A DNA stretch of 64,000 nt from Sarocladium kiliense (taxonomy: Eukaryota > Ascomycota > Sordariomycetes > Hypocreales > Sarocladiaceae): contig JAUZTG010000051.1 in NCBI GenBank assembly GCA_030734395.1, positions 62,001-126,000 on the forward strand, given 5' to 3'. The notes beneath the pieces were generated by a model that worked only from the letters and a program-made list of their open reading frames with translations, did no database searches and was not told the DNA's origin. The position numbers and the translations under genes were made by a program. Shown one piece after another: positions 20,851-32,868 of the stretch. Position 1 is the first letter of the stretch. Every line of letters starts with the position of its first letter.

Positions 20851-22644
20851 ATGGAGCCCGCAGCTTGGAGTTCGTCTCTGCCCCAGCCGCTTGCAGACAT
20901 AGGCGCATCATGGCAGTCGTCTTCCGATAGAGAGCTTTATCAAGCCATGGCAATTGTCATCTGTGCTGTAGTTGCGATCGGATACCTGGTCAGATCAACC
21001 ACCATCGACTCGAAAAGATTTCCAACAATCAACCCTGCTCACGGTGTTGAGGTCCTCGGCAAGGCCCGCAGGCAGGACTTCTTTCGCAATGCGCTATCAT
21101 ACTTCGATCAGGGCGTGAACCTATTCCCAGGAAAGCCATTTAAGGTGTTGGCTGATCACGGCGACCTCACTGTTCTCCCAGCCAGCTGGGCACACGACAT
21201 TCGCAATGAGCCAAACTTGAGCTTCATGAAGTCCGTTCATGAGGACTTTCACGCTGATTTTGCTCCTTTCCAGCCGTTTGCTTCTGGGACTTCGGATGAC
21301 GCCCTCCTTCAGGCCGTTGCCCGGAAGCAACTGACTAAGTATTTGAGTGAGCTTGAGAGTTGTTCGCAAGCCTTCGTGAAGAGTTGTTCTGACAAATTGT
21401 TAATGTAGACAAAGTGACGAAGCCTCTCTCTGCTGAGACCAAATTTGCCCTCGACTTGGCTTTCGGGACTCTTTCTGGCAAGTATCTAGCTCCTCTAAAT
21501 ACATAGCTCGGTCAACCTGAAGATGGTGTGTTCTAATCAGCCGCGTATCAGAGTGGCAAGAATTCAACCTGCAACCCACTTTACTGGACGTGGTCGCACG
21601 CATCTCATCATGCGTGTTCCTCGGCGACAAACTCTGTCGGAACGAGGAATGGCTTGAAGTCACCAAGACCTATACCACCTTTGCATTCCGAGCGGCAGAA
21701 GAATTGCGCCTGTACCCGAAGTGGCTTCGTGGCATCGTGCAACTATACCTGCCTAGCTGCAAGAAGATCGTCGGTGTAATTGACCGTGCTCGCGATATCA
21801 TCGGCGATGTTGTCCAAGAGAGACGGTTACTTGCTAGTCAGGGCAAGTACAAGCCTGCACATACCGATGCGATCGACTGGTTTGAGGAAGAGGCTGCGGG
21901 TCGTTCGTACGATCCTGCCTTATGCCAGATGATTCTCTCGACGGCCGCGATCCATACAACGACTGATCTCGCAAATCAGACTCTCCTCAACTTAGCCCAA
22001 TATCCTGAAGTTGTCACAGAGCTCCGCAAGGAAGTTGTGGCGGTCCTGCAGGCCAATGGATGGAAGAAGACCAGCTTGTATAATTTGAAACTCCTGGACT
22101 CGGTCCTTAAAGAAAGTCAAAGGCTCTGCCGTCCTCCCGGTAAGTCAGGGAAATCTTGAAGCAAGCCGACAGTTGAAATGACTGACCAAAGCGAAACCTA
22201 CGTCCAGTCCGCATGAACAGGAAGGCCACAGCAGACGTGACGCTCCCTGACGCCTCTATCATACACAAAGGCGAGCGGACTTCAGTCAGCACTTCCGGGA
22301 TGGTGGACCCTGCGATCTATGATGACCCCAACACATTCGATGCTTTCCGCTTTGTCCGCTTCAGGGATCAGGAGAACATGCAGAATCAGGCCCACCTTGT
22401 CAGCACCGGGCCGTCCCATCTCGGATTCGGGCATGGCAAGCATGCGTGCCCCGGGCGGTTCTTCGCCTCAAACGAGCTGAAGATTCTGCTTTGTCATGTC
22501 ATCATAAAGTATGACTTTAAGCTGCCTGAGGACTACGTACCAAAATGTCGCGATGTGGGCATCCAGAAGCAGTCTGATCCGGCGTCCCGTATGATGTTTG
22601 TGTCGCGGGACCCGGAAATCGATCTCGATGCCTTAGATGGCTGA
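20851..22644 (+). CDS. cytochrome P450, ent-kaurene oxidase-like (CYP503/CYP68 type)
   Basis: Four exons: 20851-21346, 21409-21477, 21552-22139 and 22208-22644. The product is 529 residues. Intron 2 (21478-21551) uses a GC donor (GCAAGT); introns 1 and 3 are GT-AG. Visible parts are an N-terminal membrane anchor (about 30-50), an I-helix with AAIHTTTD, the ExxR motif ESQR (376-379), and heme loop FGHGKHACPG (458-467) with Cys465. The heme loop and flanks are characteristic of fungal P450s related to ent-kaurene oxidase and other terpenoid oxidases. No terpene synthase is visible nearby, so the substrate is open. An in-frame ATG at 20788 is an alternative start. Confidence 0.85.
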
Positions 22645-22949
22645 TCTCATTTGAAAACGAGTTAGTTCAGGTGCGGAGGGAACATGTAGTATGGACGCTA
22701 CAGTTTCTTTGGAGAGGCGAGAGCGAAGTGTTGGACAGGTAAATAGTACACGAACGCCGCCTGTCATTTAGGATGAATTCAATTGAAGCTCAATCAGACT
22801 GTAAAACGCTCCCTCCGCTTGGTATACCCTTCTCACAGGACTTTCCACCACCTGTCCTTCACACATTCTTTCCCTCACTTCGCCCAGATAAGCCGTGCAT
22901 TTTTCAAGGCTTCAACAGCCCCGTGTCCATCTTGCTTCCGTGCACCAGC
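22645..22949. other. convergent intergenic region
   Basis: The 3' regions of the P450 and the sulfhydrylase gene. I see nothing else. Confidence 0.5.
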
Positions 22950-24735
22950 CTATGGCGCGACGGGAGCATCTCCGGCCTTGATCTCGGCCGCCTCCTTGGG
23001 CTGCTCACTGTTCTTCTCTGCTGAGGCCTTGAAGGACTGCTCGAAGTCGGCAATGATGTCGTCGAGGTGCTCGATACCGACGGAGATGCGGATCAGGTCC
23101 TCGGAGACACCGGAGGAGAGCTTCTCGTCGTCGCTGAGCTGCTGGTGGGTGGTCGTCCAGGGGCTGTCAACAGGTTAGCTTCGGGAGATTCGATGAAGGA
23201 CAGAATGAAGGAAACATACTGGATAGCAAGGGTCTTTGCGTCACCCACGTTGGCGAGGTTAGAGATCAGCTTGAAGCCATCGACAACCTTCTGACCAGCG
23301 GCAGCACCACCCTTGACACCGAAGCTCAGAACACCACCGAATCCGTTGCGGAGGTACTTCTTGGCCGCTTGGTGGTAGGCATGGCTCTCCAGACCAGGGT
23401 ACGACACCCAGTTCACATACTCACTCTTCTCCAACCACTTCGCCAATGCCAGCGCATTCTGTCCATGCCTCTCCGCCCTCAAGCTCAAAGTCTCAATACC
23501 AAGCAAAAGCTGCTGCGCAGCAAACGGGTTGAGAGAAGCGCCCACATCACGCTGGATCTCAACACGAGCCCGGATAATGAAGGAGATCGCGCCAAAGGTC
23601 TCCCAGAACTTGAGACCGTGGTAGCCGTCGCTGGGCTCGACGAACTGGGGGAATCGCTTGCCGTTGGCGCCCCAGTCGAACTTGCCTGAGTCGACGACTA
23701 CGCCACCGATGGTGGTGCCGTGGCCGCCGATCCATTTGGTGGCGGAGTGGACGACGATGTCGGCGCCGTGGTCGATGGGACGGATGAAGTAGCCGCCTGC
23801 ACCGAAGGTGTTGTCGACCTGTAATCGCGTCAGTCAGCCCTTACGCTATTACATCGTCTCATTCGGCAGACGAAAGAACTCACAATAACGGGTACACCGT
23901 GCTCATGCGCAACCTTGACAATAGCCTCCAAATCCGGGACATTGTACTTTGGGTTACCAATCGACTCAACATAGACCGCCTTGGTCTTGTCATCAATCGC
24001 CTTGGCGATCTCATCCGGCTTATCGACATCCACGAACTTGGTGTTGATGCCCAGACGAGGGAAGAAGACCTTGAACTGGTTGTAAGTGCCGCCGTAGAGG
24101 TTGGAGGTGGAGATGATGTTGTCGCCGGCGTGGGCGAGAGTGGTGATGGCGATGAACTGGGCTCCTTGGCCGGAAGAGGCAGCGAGAGCGGCGACACCGC
24201 CTTCGAGGGCTGCGATGCGCTTCTCGAAGACGTCGACGGTGGGCTGGGCTTTTGTTAGATATGGTTGAGGGAGAGATTGGTTGGAGCTGGGGAACGTACG
24301 TTCATGATGCGGCTGTAGATGTTGCCGAACTCCTTAAGAGCGAACAGACGGGCGCCATGGTCTGAGTCGTTGAATGTGAAGCTCTATAAGATTGTCAGTC
24401 AATGATCTGTTCGTCTGCTGAGAGCTCTCGTCCTTTTTTTTTGGGGGGGGGGGGGGGGGGTTCACTCACAGTCGTAGCGTAGATGGGCACAGCACGGGAC
24501 TTGGTCGTCGGGTCAGGCTCGGCGCTGTCATATTATTAGCGATCCAATTGCCTCTCGAATCACAATTTGTGACTTCCTCCAAGACTCTGGACTGAGAGCC
24601 GCCTCATTGCTTGAGCAGCTATTGGGGTCATCCGGCAAAAGAATCTCAACAATCAGAGGAGGGGTTTGGTGGCGGAAGCTTCACGTACCCCGCGTGCAGC
24701 TGCAGCGTCTCGAAGTTCTTGCTGAGTTCAGCCAT
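22950..24735 (-). CDS. cysD: O-acetylhomoserine sulfhydrylase (homocysteine synthase)
   Basis: Six exons on the reverse strand: 24735-24689, 24524-24470, 24383-24300, 24243-23884, 23818-23220 and 23163-22950. The product is 452 residues. It is a PLP enzyme of the Cys/Met metabolism family that makes homocysteine from O-acetylhomoserine and sulfide in the cytosol (yeast Met17, Aspergillus cysD). The start MAELSKNFETLQLHAG, YSRIMN, and the PLP lysine K210 in SATKWIGGHG are all in place, with a full-length C-terminal domain ending after EDLIRISVG. The second intron (24384-24469) contains T9 followed by G18 on the + strand. All junctions conserve family sequence, so confidence is high. Confidence 0.93.
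24434..24460 (+). repeat. T9G18 homopolymer tract
   Basis: Nine T (24434-24442) and eighteen G (24443-24460) within intron 2 of the sulfhydrylase gene. On the coding strand this is C18 then A9. The length is likely to vary between isolates and to be error-prone in sequencing. Confidence 0.85.
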
Positions 24736-26107
24736 GATGGGCAAGAATGTGTCTGGTCTTTCTCTGGATTGATGGAATGAGGATGGAAGAGTTCAGATCG
24801 GCAAACAACGATTAGACGAGGGGATGCGCTTGGGAATGAGGAGGAGGAGGAGAAAAGGAAAAGGAAGCAAACAATCCCTCGGGTGACGGGAGGACAAGAA
24901 CAAAATGTTTGCGCCGTTCGCCTCACGCGGAATCCCCTAACCTACTTAGCAAGGTACAAAGTGCCACGCCTGTTCTCATGTGTCATTCCATTGTCTACTT
25001 GCATCATCCGTTGCTCCTCTCCCCATACGCAAGAGTACCCCTCCGTCCGAGATCGCGTCCCTCCTTGACAGACGACCAGGAGCTCCGTCCAATCCCCAGG
25101 CACAGAGGCCCAAGAGGGCTGAAGAGCCACGCATAGACCATGCAGGCCATATGCACCACCAGATGCGGGGGACCAGCTCGAGCACGCCATCTCCAGATAC
25201 CCTCAAAGACCCCTCTTCACCCCTCCATACCTTATTAGTGCACGTTGCCCTCTCTCCAATCCCCGATGGAACTGACAGAAAGTATTAGTAGCTTGGATCC
25301 CCCCTCCCCCCACCTTGCAAGCACAGCTCCCCCCAGACTAGGCAGGATACAGAGAGCCGGCGTGTGCAGAAGCGCAGTCACGTCATTTCCAACGACTTAG
25401 AATTTGAGTGGCTATCGAATTGAGGAGGCGGCTGCCGGTCAAAGCGTCGTTTGGCTCTCGGCGAGGATGAACTTGTGGGGGAGTAACAATCTTTAGCGAG
25501 ATGTTGCCAGTTGTGCCCAGGATTGTGCAATTGCCTTTTAATATGGGGATTGGCGCCGAGTTCGGATAGCTTTGAGGGTATCTGCGGGTATCTGTGTAAG
25601 AGGGTGTTCCTGGCGCCAGGGACGACTATCTTGGACTGTGACAAGGGCCGTCCCGGTGCGAGATCCTGTTGGCATGCAGCTGTCAGATGATGCTACACAA
25701 CTTGAGCCTCATTTCATGGTGAGTCTTGTAATGTACTCGGGCCGGGCGTCTAGACGTCGTTGATCGCGTGCATGGACTCTCCCACAGCCGCAGCGAGTCT
25801 CTCACAAGCCGACAGCCATATCAGAGACCACCCTAGACACTAGGTATACCCTAGGTTGCCACATTCAGGCTTGAGCACACGTTCTTACGCGTGAATAAAT
25901 CATCTAGCTTGTAATCTGTTTCTTTGAACTATGTTATGGTATCACGAACGGCAGGAAATGATGGAATGAAATCGTAGCCCAGCTCATATCACGCCGTGAC
26001 ATCTCCCAGAGATGCAGGTCGTCGCCTCCCCTGCACCAGCAGGTTGTCAAAAGTAGCACACCCCTCTCCTTCATTTCCTGATCCAGACCTAAATCCAGTC
26101 TCCGACT
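24736..26107. other. intergenic
   Basis: The promoter of the sulfhydrylase gene, then 1 kb without a supportable gene. Open frames of 60-100 codons overlap on both strands without motifs. Confidence 0.5.
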
Positions 26108-26667
26108 TTACACCTGCGCCATCGGAGGGGCTCTCGACGCCGGCGCCTGATTCCCCCAGCTTCCCACCGTGCTCGGCGCCCTCAACCCTCCCTTGAAGAT
26201 ATCCTTCGCAACCAACACCGTCGTCACCACCCACGCCGCAAAGCTCGCCGCCGAAACCACCACAGTCGCCTGCCCCGCCGCACACTGCGGCCCGTTGCAG
26301 AAAGCCAGCTCGGAGAGGAAGACTGCCAGAGCGATGAACCCGGAGAAGTAGAAGATTGTGTTGAGAGATTCGACGGCGAGGGCGGCGAAGGCGTGGAGGG
26401 CGCGTGGGGCGAAGATGGGTGTGAGTTCGAGGTAGAGGATGGAGAGGAGGGAGATGAGGGGGGCGACGAGGTGGAAGTTGAAGATGTGGGGTGAGGAGAA
26501 GCGGGTGCGGGATAGATACCAGTCGATTACTGGGAGATGTGTTAGCTGGATGTTGTATTGCAGAGGAGTACTTAGATGCGTGGCTTACGGTATGCGGAGA
26601 GGCCGATGTTGGCGAGGGCCAGGACGACCTGGATGCCTCTCAAAGTGTAGGTAATGGCCTTACCCAT
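26108..26667 (-). CDS. MARVEL-like four-helix membrane protein
   Basis: Two exons on the reverse strand, 26667-26589 and 26529-26108, with a 59-nt intron (donor GTAAGC, acceptor CAG). The product is 166 residues. Four hydrophobic segments are visible: one in exon 1 (GIQVVLALANIGLSAY), one around APLISLLSILYL, one around FAALAVESLNTIFYFSGFIALAVFL, and one after QCAAGQATV running to VVTTVLVAK. A Cys pair lies in the last loop. This is the usual layout of fungal MARVEL-domain proteins, which associate with membrane microdomains or eisosomes. The role is inferred from topology only. A long AT-rich 5' region follows upstream. Confidence 0.75.
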
Positions 26668-27954
26668 GGTGGAAATGTGAATGTGGTGGTCAAGTGGTTG
26701 AAAGAGCCGTTCGAGGGACGCTGATACAGGCAGGGCTGTATGCTTTGGTCGAATGGTAAAGCGGCTTGAACGTCGGAGGCAGGTAAGGTTCAAGGCGTGC
26801 GAGAATGCGTTCAGTCGTGAATGAGTGATGTAATTCGTAGTCGTCTCACAGAGATATTAGGTACCGAGCAAAGTATAAGACAGGTGAATAGAGAATGTAT
26901 GATCAAGGAGTGTAGAGAAGAAGAGGTCGATTCGCAGATCCAGCCGTGACGATAATGGGAGAATAGAAAGAAGAAAGAGAGAGAAGACCGAAGAGAAACA
27001 AGATAGCATGCAATGAGTTAAGAACAGTTCAAGAAAAAACCTCCGGCATAATTAATAGACTGCATGATATTGTTTCCACATCACCATCGCCTTTCGCCAG
27101 CCGGGGCACCCCTTTCATCAGGCGACAAAGCCTGAGATGCGTGTCAGAGCCCTCATTCTGAGACTCGGCTCGATATGGACGGCAGCCTTACTATTGGAGG
27201 CTGGCAGCTTGTCTCTACGGTGCTGGGGAGCTGAAGTATGTGTGATTTCAGGCACATCGGACGGGAAGGGAGGGTTCCGATCAATGTGAAACGTCATGCT
27301 GTATCTTGACAGGGGGTGGTGGGTGGGTTTCTGAGGCAGCGGGAGCTGGGCGCTCGGCACTTGGCGGGGTTGGATGAAGAGAGTGAATGTATGTTCCGAG
27401 GGGAAGGTGGCTTGGGGGTTAGTGCTTTTGGAGGTGTGAGGGCGGGCATCATCTGGTCTTGAGACAGGATAGGTTGGTGGTGGTGATGATGTTGAGGTTC
27501 ACGGCGATCTTCAGCTGGGTGGTCAGAGTTCAAGAGCTCGTAGGCTGGACAACTGTCGCCTTCTGAGAGCACAATGCGTGTAGGTATACGCCTGTGAGGA
27601 CTAGGCCTGTAAATCGAATGCCTATGATGATTATCATATTGTCGAAGACATTCTGTTTAAAAGCGTTGTATTTACAGGCGTGGTTGAGCCTCATGCTACT
27701 TGTACGTAGCCCACCCACTGTTCGCAGTCCACTGGAAGTCGCTGTGGCCCAGCCAAAACTGTCGCGCTATGCCGCTTTGGAACCGCCGCCTGGAGGATTT
27801 CTAATCCAGATCATGATCCCAATGCACATCTTATCGCAACGCGGGGATCTCATCTACAAGATTGCTGGCGATACCTTGATAGAGCAGCCAGGCTAGTTCT
27901 TTCAGTATTGCCCAAGCAGTCATCGAAATTGAGATCACATTTAGCGAACTGGCC
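26668..27954. other. divergent intergenic region
   Basis: 1.29 kb between the MARVEL-like gene and a Zn2Cys6 gene. It has purine-rich stretches around 26930-27010. I see no gene. Confidence 0.5.
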
Positions 27955-29985
27955 ATGGCGCTACAAAACGATTCCACGACTCATGTGACTTCGCGACCTG
28001 AAGAGCCGCAAGCCATCGTTCGTGTAGGTTGATCTGATGTTTCCAAACGCCAATCAGCCCTGTGCTGACATTCATCTTCTCTTAGGCTTGCGATACGTGT
28101 CGAAAGAAAAAGAAACGCTGTGAGCCTATGTTCCAGGGATGCGTGCAGTGCACAAAAAGTGGTTCAATATGCCACTTCACGCCGATTGCACTCAAGAGAA
28201 AGCCTCGCAGACCAGCTGGGTCAGACAATCCCATCTGTGCACATAATCTTGTGCCCCTGTTGAACAATTAGCAGCTTCAAATACATGGCCAGACTCGAGG
28301 AGAGACTTCTAGAGGTGGAGGGAATTCTGGGGGCCAATTCGTCGGGGAAGCCAACGGTGGCCAACAGCAGTGGTCGTGATGAGCCCAGACCAGCTGTGGC
28401 ATCACTTCAGACAATGGCACTGACCACGCCTCCCGACGACACTGACTCTCAGAGATCATTGGACCCATCACAAATCCCATCACCTGAAATATCAAACGAT
28501 TTGGGTTTCGATCTTGAGATGGCACTCAGAGCTCACGACTACGACGCACTCGACCTGTCTGCATGGCATGCGCCTGACCGTCGACCTGGCAATCTTTCGC
28601 AACACCTCAGCACTGAGCTGCGACTGTCTTCTTTACAGATCCGCCAGCAGCTTCCTCCGAAACAGGTCGCTCTAGGATTGGTTTACGAGATGTTCACCAA
28701 CTATAACAGGTTTCTCCCACTCTTTGACGAAGGGGACTTCATGGCGGAATTCCAGCTCAAGTACTCAACTTCCAGTCCTACCGATGCCTGCTGGTGGGCG
28801 TGTCTCAATGTCGTGCTGTCAATAGCGCATCGTCTCCGCGCACTCAGCTCTTCGGACCCAGTGCGGGAAGATAAATCCGCTTGCGGCTATATACAAAACG
28901 CTATGGATGTCGTTGCCGAGCTGAACGTCCGTAGTCTCTCTGCTGTTCAGGCCCTCGTTGGCATGGCTTGCGTTCTGCAAGGAACACCGAATCCAGAGCC
29001 GGCGTCGATGCTCGTCGGCGCAGCATTGCGCTTAGCCCAGGCTATGAATTTGCATAGAGAGAGCCCAAACTCAAGCTTGACGGCGGAAGAGGCGGAGAAA
29101 CGGAGGAGGGTCTTTTGGAAGGTATATATCCTCGACAAGGATATCAGTCTACGGACTAGCCGACCCTTCAGCCAAGATGACGATGACATGGATGTCCGAC
29201 TTCCTTCCAACACTAGTTTCGAACCAAGTAACGTGGATCTCTTCAACTGTCGCATAGGCCTTGCGCTTGTTCAGGGCCAGGTATACAAGCAATTGTACTC
29301 AGTCCGGGCTGAGCGACAAACAGTAGCACAAAGGGCAATTGCTGCACAAGAGTTGAGTGCATTACTATCGTACTGGAAGTCCAGTTCGCAGTTTGAAGTG
29401 TCAGAGCACTCAAAGATTGTGACAGGCCACCAAATATCTGGAGAAATGATCAACAAAGTGGTTCTGCGCCTCACATATATCCATTGCCTCACAATGATCG
29501 ACCGCCATTTGCCGTCAATGCCACAATTTCCCCCTGGTCAAGAAGTCATCCGGTCTGAGCCGTTGATACACCCCGGCACCTTATGCCTCGCGGAATCGAG
29601 ACAGGCCATCCGCCTAATAGAAGCTATCCCACTGAGCGATTGCTCTTGTGTCTGGTATACATAACCCCCCTGCTCCGCCGCACCTTGCTGAACACTGGTT
29701 GATCTGACTCAATGACCCCCTAGGATGCTTCTTCATGCTTTCTTCGTCGCAGCCAACAGCCTCCTTTACAATTCAATCGCGAATCCTACGTCACCAAATG
29801 CATCTTCGGATCTTCACCTTGTCGAGCCGTTCCTACATCGCCTACAGACACTCGCCGAGGATCCAACAACATGTTCGCGATCAAAAGATGTCGGACGAAT
29901 GCATCGCGCTTGCAGCAGCTTGAATAGCGAGGCGAACAATGCTGTTCGTTTATATAGTCTTAACTCTACGACATCCTTCTCGTAG
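27955..29985 (+). CDS. Zn2Cys6 transcription factor
   Basis: Four exons: 27955-28023, 28086-28219, 28272-29654 and 29724-29985. Introns are 62, 52 and 69 nt. The product is 615 residues. Exon 2 carries the whole binuclear cluster, ACDTCRKKKKRC then C-x2-C-x6-C, followed by a basic linker and a short coiled coil (ARLEERLLEVEGIL), the standard dimerising layout. The middle homology region (Fungal_trans type) lies around residues 180-420, including FTNYNRFLPLFDE and the RRRVFWKVYILDKDISL motif. Intron 2 has a weak donor (GTCAGA), so that junction is the least certain. The neighbouring GST and SDR suggest a stress or detoxification setting, but the target is unknown. Confidence 0.85.
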
Positions 29986-30142
29986 CACACAAGGTTACGA
30001 CATGTTCTCGGAAGTGGTTCGAATTGAGCCTTTTTACATATTGATGAATACAAAACATGGTCATAAACAGCTAGGAAATGCCCGCCAGCAGAAAGCCTGG
30101 CCTTGATACCCCTGATCGTCCAGCAGCCACAGCTGCAGCGGA

Positions 30143-30805
30143 TTACTTGGCTTCTTGAAGCCCCAGCACCTTCTTCACACTGGGACGCGTGTGCATATTG
30201 TCCAACCACTTCTTCACATGCGGGTAGTCCGCCTGGTTGAACTCTTCGTCCGGGATCCGCGGGCCGACTGTATTCTGCCACGTAAAGAAGGCGATGTCCA
30301 CGTAGCTGAAGCGGCCGCCCAAGAACCAGATGTTACCGTCAGCGTCAGGCTCCTGCTTCGCCAGGTGGCCCTCCAGAACACCAGTGACGCGGTTGACTTC
30401 TTTAACGTAACGATCGCGTGCCTCTTGGATTGGCTGATAAATAATGAACCAAATGGCTTGCCCGTAGTACGGTCCTTGGCCGGTCGTCTGGTAGAAGAGC
30501 CATTGACGAGCATGGTAGGTATCAGGTGTGCCACGGGCGAAGCTGAGGGTGAGGTCCTTGTCGTAATTCTCTGTCAAGTACTCGATGATGGCGCCTGACT
30601 CCCATAGCTTGATATCAGTATTGGGGTCTTCGATAGCCGGTACGCGCCCATTTGGGTTGACGGCGACGTATCTAGGGTTCTTGACGTCGGAGAGCGGGAT
30701 GGGGTCGATCTCGTAGGGGAGCCCGAGCTGCTCGCAAAGCATAACGACTTTCCCAGCGTTGGGTCCGTGAATGCCCCATACTTTGATCGGTTTCAGTGCA
30801 GACAT
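30143..30805 (-). CDS. glutathione S-transferase (Ure2/GstB-like)
   Basis: A single exon of 220 residues, complete. The N-terminal thioredoxin-fold domain shows KVWGIHGPNAGKV, then the cis-Pro region NGRVPAIED and the glutathione-binding WESGAIIEYL. The C-terminal helical domain carries the FSYVDIAFFTW motif. The length is normal for fungal cytosolic GSTs of the Ure2-like class, which conjugate glutathione to electrophiles. It is convergent with the Zn2Cys6 gene, 157 bp apart. No signal peptide or peroxisomal tag is visible. Confidence 0.92.
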   Translation of the reverse strand: MSALKPIKVWGIHGPNAGKVVMLCEQLGLPYEIDPIPLSDVKNPRYVAVNPNGRVPAIEDPNTDIKLWESGAIIEYLTENYDKDLTLSFARGTPDTYHARQWLFYQTTGQGPYYGQAIWFIIYQPIQEARDRYVKEVNRVTGVLEGHLAKQEPDADGNIWFLGGRFSYVDIAFFTWQNTVGPRIPDEEFNQADYPHVKKWLDNMHTRPSVKKVLGLQEAK

Positions 30806-32035
30806 TGTTTGAAGGGGTTTCGATTGGTTTGGAAGTTTTGGAAGTTGAAATTGTGCGAACTTGTTCGAAGTGTGGTTGATGTGAATGTGTTAGGATGTGA
30901 GAGAGCAAGACTGAACCATGGATCGACAGACCTCCGGCCTCCTTTTTATTGCGCAGTCGACTCGTCGTCGATAGTTCAACACATACTAGATCCGGACGCA
31001 GCAGTCCACAAAGGTCGAACTAAGTCCATGTTGACGATGCACAGCAAGCTTACAAATGTGACCATGATGCACAGATGAGTTCCATCTCAAGTGCGTGTCT
31101 TTGGAGCCTATCAGCAAAGGTATCGTGGAAGTAGGCAGGCTTACGCATCAAGAAGCTAATTACTTCGGTCGGAGCGCTCGACTTGTCGACCCGCGACATA
31201 AAGGACTTGATTCAGCGCAGCGTCTAAGCGGGGATGCTATAGTTGGCGGCAACAAGGGCCCTGCTCTGGGCGACCAGCTTTCCTCAAGAGTGCCCCGTGC
31301 TACACTGTGCGATAGGCGTGGTGTCGATACTAGGAGTCCACGCATTAGTCACCGCTATGAACGCATAAGATGGCGGAGGACATAGAACTGCCGCCGTTCT
31401 GAAGATTGATATTGATAAGGCACATGCGCGGAGGTGATCAAGGGTGGTGGAGGGCGGACCTTACGAAAGGTCCGCTCCGGCACTACTCGCCGAATAAGCG
31501 CCCACTAAGAGAGACTCGATCCCGCTACGACCAGACCTGCATCCCCAAAAGGAGGCTCAAACCAGGTCGTGCTAATCTGTTTAAGTAGTCGACGTAGTAA
31601 CTTGGCATCGAGGATACATATGCTGAATGATCAAGATTCTTGTGTCTACGCCACGCGTAGGCTTACTCAACATCGTCTCAAGTCAGCATGAAGCCTTAGT
31701 ACCTGTCCTTCTACTAACAGGCTGCCAATACTCTAACATGGAATCGGTGGTGGAAGTGCCTGAGCCGCGAGGGAGCGAAGAAGCTATGTGCTTACAAACG
31801 ACCGCACAGTCAACGCCCGTCACCTCACCCTGAGAGCGAGCATCAATTCCATGATCTGTACGGAAAATGAGGTGCATATAAGGGAGTCGACCTGCTTGCC
31901 TCATGTTTTCTTGCTCATGCACTACACAGTCTGACACCTCATATCTGCCTTGCTCCATCAACATAATCCTTGACATCGTACTATCGTATTGCTCAACGCC
32001 ATACAATCTACCATTCCATCTTGACAATCTACACC
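30806..32035. other. intergenic with a perfect hairpin
   Basis: 1.2 kb without a supportable gene. At 31454-31475 there is a 9-bp perfect inverted repeat (GCGGACCTT / AAGGTCCGC) with a 4-nt loop. A CATATAAGGG TATA-like element lies near 31876, upstream of the SDR gene. Confidence 0.5.
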
Positions 32036-32868
32036 ATGCCCGCTACATCCCCCGTCATTCTCATCCTCGGTGCAGGGCCCCGAGTCGGCCTCACAACGGC
32101 AAAGACATTCGCCTCAAAAGGCTACAAAGTCGCCGTCGCATCCCGGTCGCTGAAGGAGACAGACTCAACAGATCAGCAGCTCAACATCAAGAGCGATTTC
32201 AATAATCCCGAAGATGTCGTCAATGCATTTGCGAAGGTCAGAAAAGAGCTTGGAATCCCGAGTGTTGTCGTCTATAACGGTATGTCGTCCTATACATACA
32301 ATTGACCCGTTTAATGAGAAATGCCCTGCTGATTATGGTCTCGCAAAAGCCGGCGCTGCGACCTTCGCTCCACCAGGTGACCCGTTTTCGATCCCATTGG
32401 AGACTTTCAAGCGGAACATGGCGGTCAACAACACCAGTGTCTATGTTGCTGCCCAGCAGGCCGTCCTCGGCTTCGCAGAGCTTCCTGCAGACGCCCCAAG
32501 GACATTCATGTACACGGGAAACATCCTGAACATCAAGCCTCTGACACAGTTCCTCGAATCGGGGACCGGCAAGGCGGCATCTGCGCACATGATGATGGCT
32601 GCCGCTCATGAGTACAAGGATAACGGATATAAGTACGTCTCCCTTTTTTCTTCTTCTCCTCTGGGTTTCCAAGTGGTATATACTAACTTTCTTAAGATTC
32701 TATTACGTTGATGAACGGAAGCCAGACGGATCAGCTGCCTTTAAAATCAATGGAGATGCACACGCGAAGCTCTTCTGGGAGCTTTCTCATGCGAATTCAC
32801 AAGGTCCCTGGTTGCAGACATTCGTCCCAGGAACAGGCTACAAGGACTTTGGACCTTATCGACTGTAA
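32036..32868 (+). CDS. short-chain dehydrogenase/reductase, atypical
   Basis: Three exons: 32036-32279, 32350-32632 and 32697-32868. Introns are 70 and 64 nt. The product is 232 residues. The Rossmann nucleotide motif GAGPRVGLTTA lies at the N-terminus, and VVVYNAGAATF is the NAG-type motif, created by the first splice. The usual YxxxK catalytic pair is not visible after the FMYTGNILN strand; the helix instead reads SGTGKAASAHMM, and the chain ends with FYYVDERKPDG. This pattern recurs in a group of fungal SDR-like proteins of unknown reaction. It is short for a classical SDR (about 250). Confidence 0.8.

Noticed and set aside
30806..32035. tRNA-like segment near 31490-31560
   Set aside because: A GACTCGATCCCG stretch resembles a B box, but no matching acceptor stem or A box could be built.
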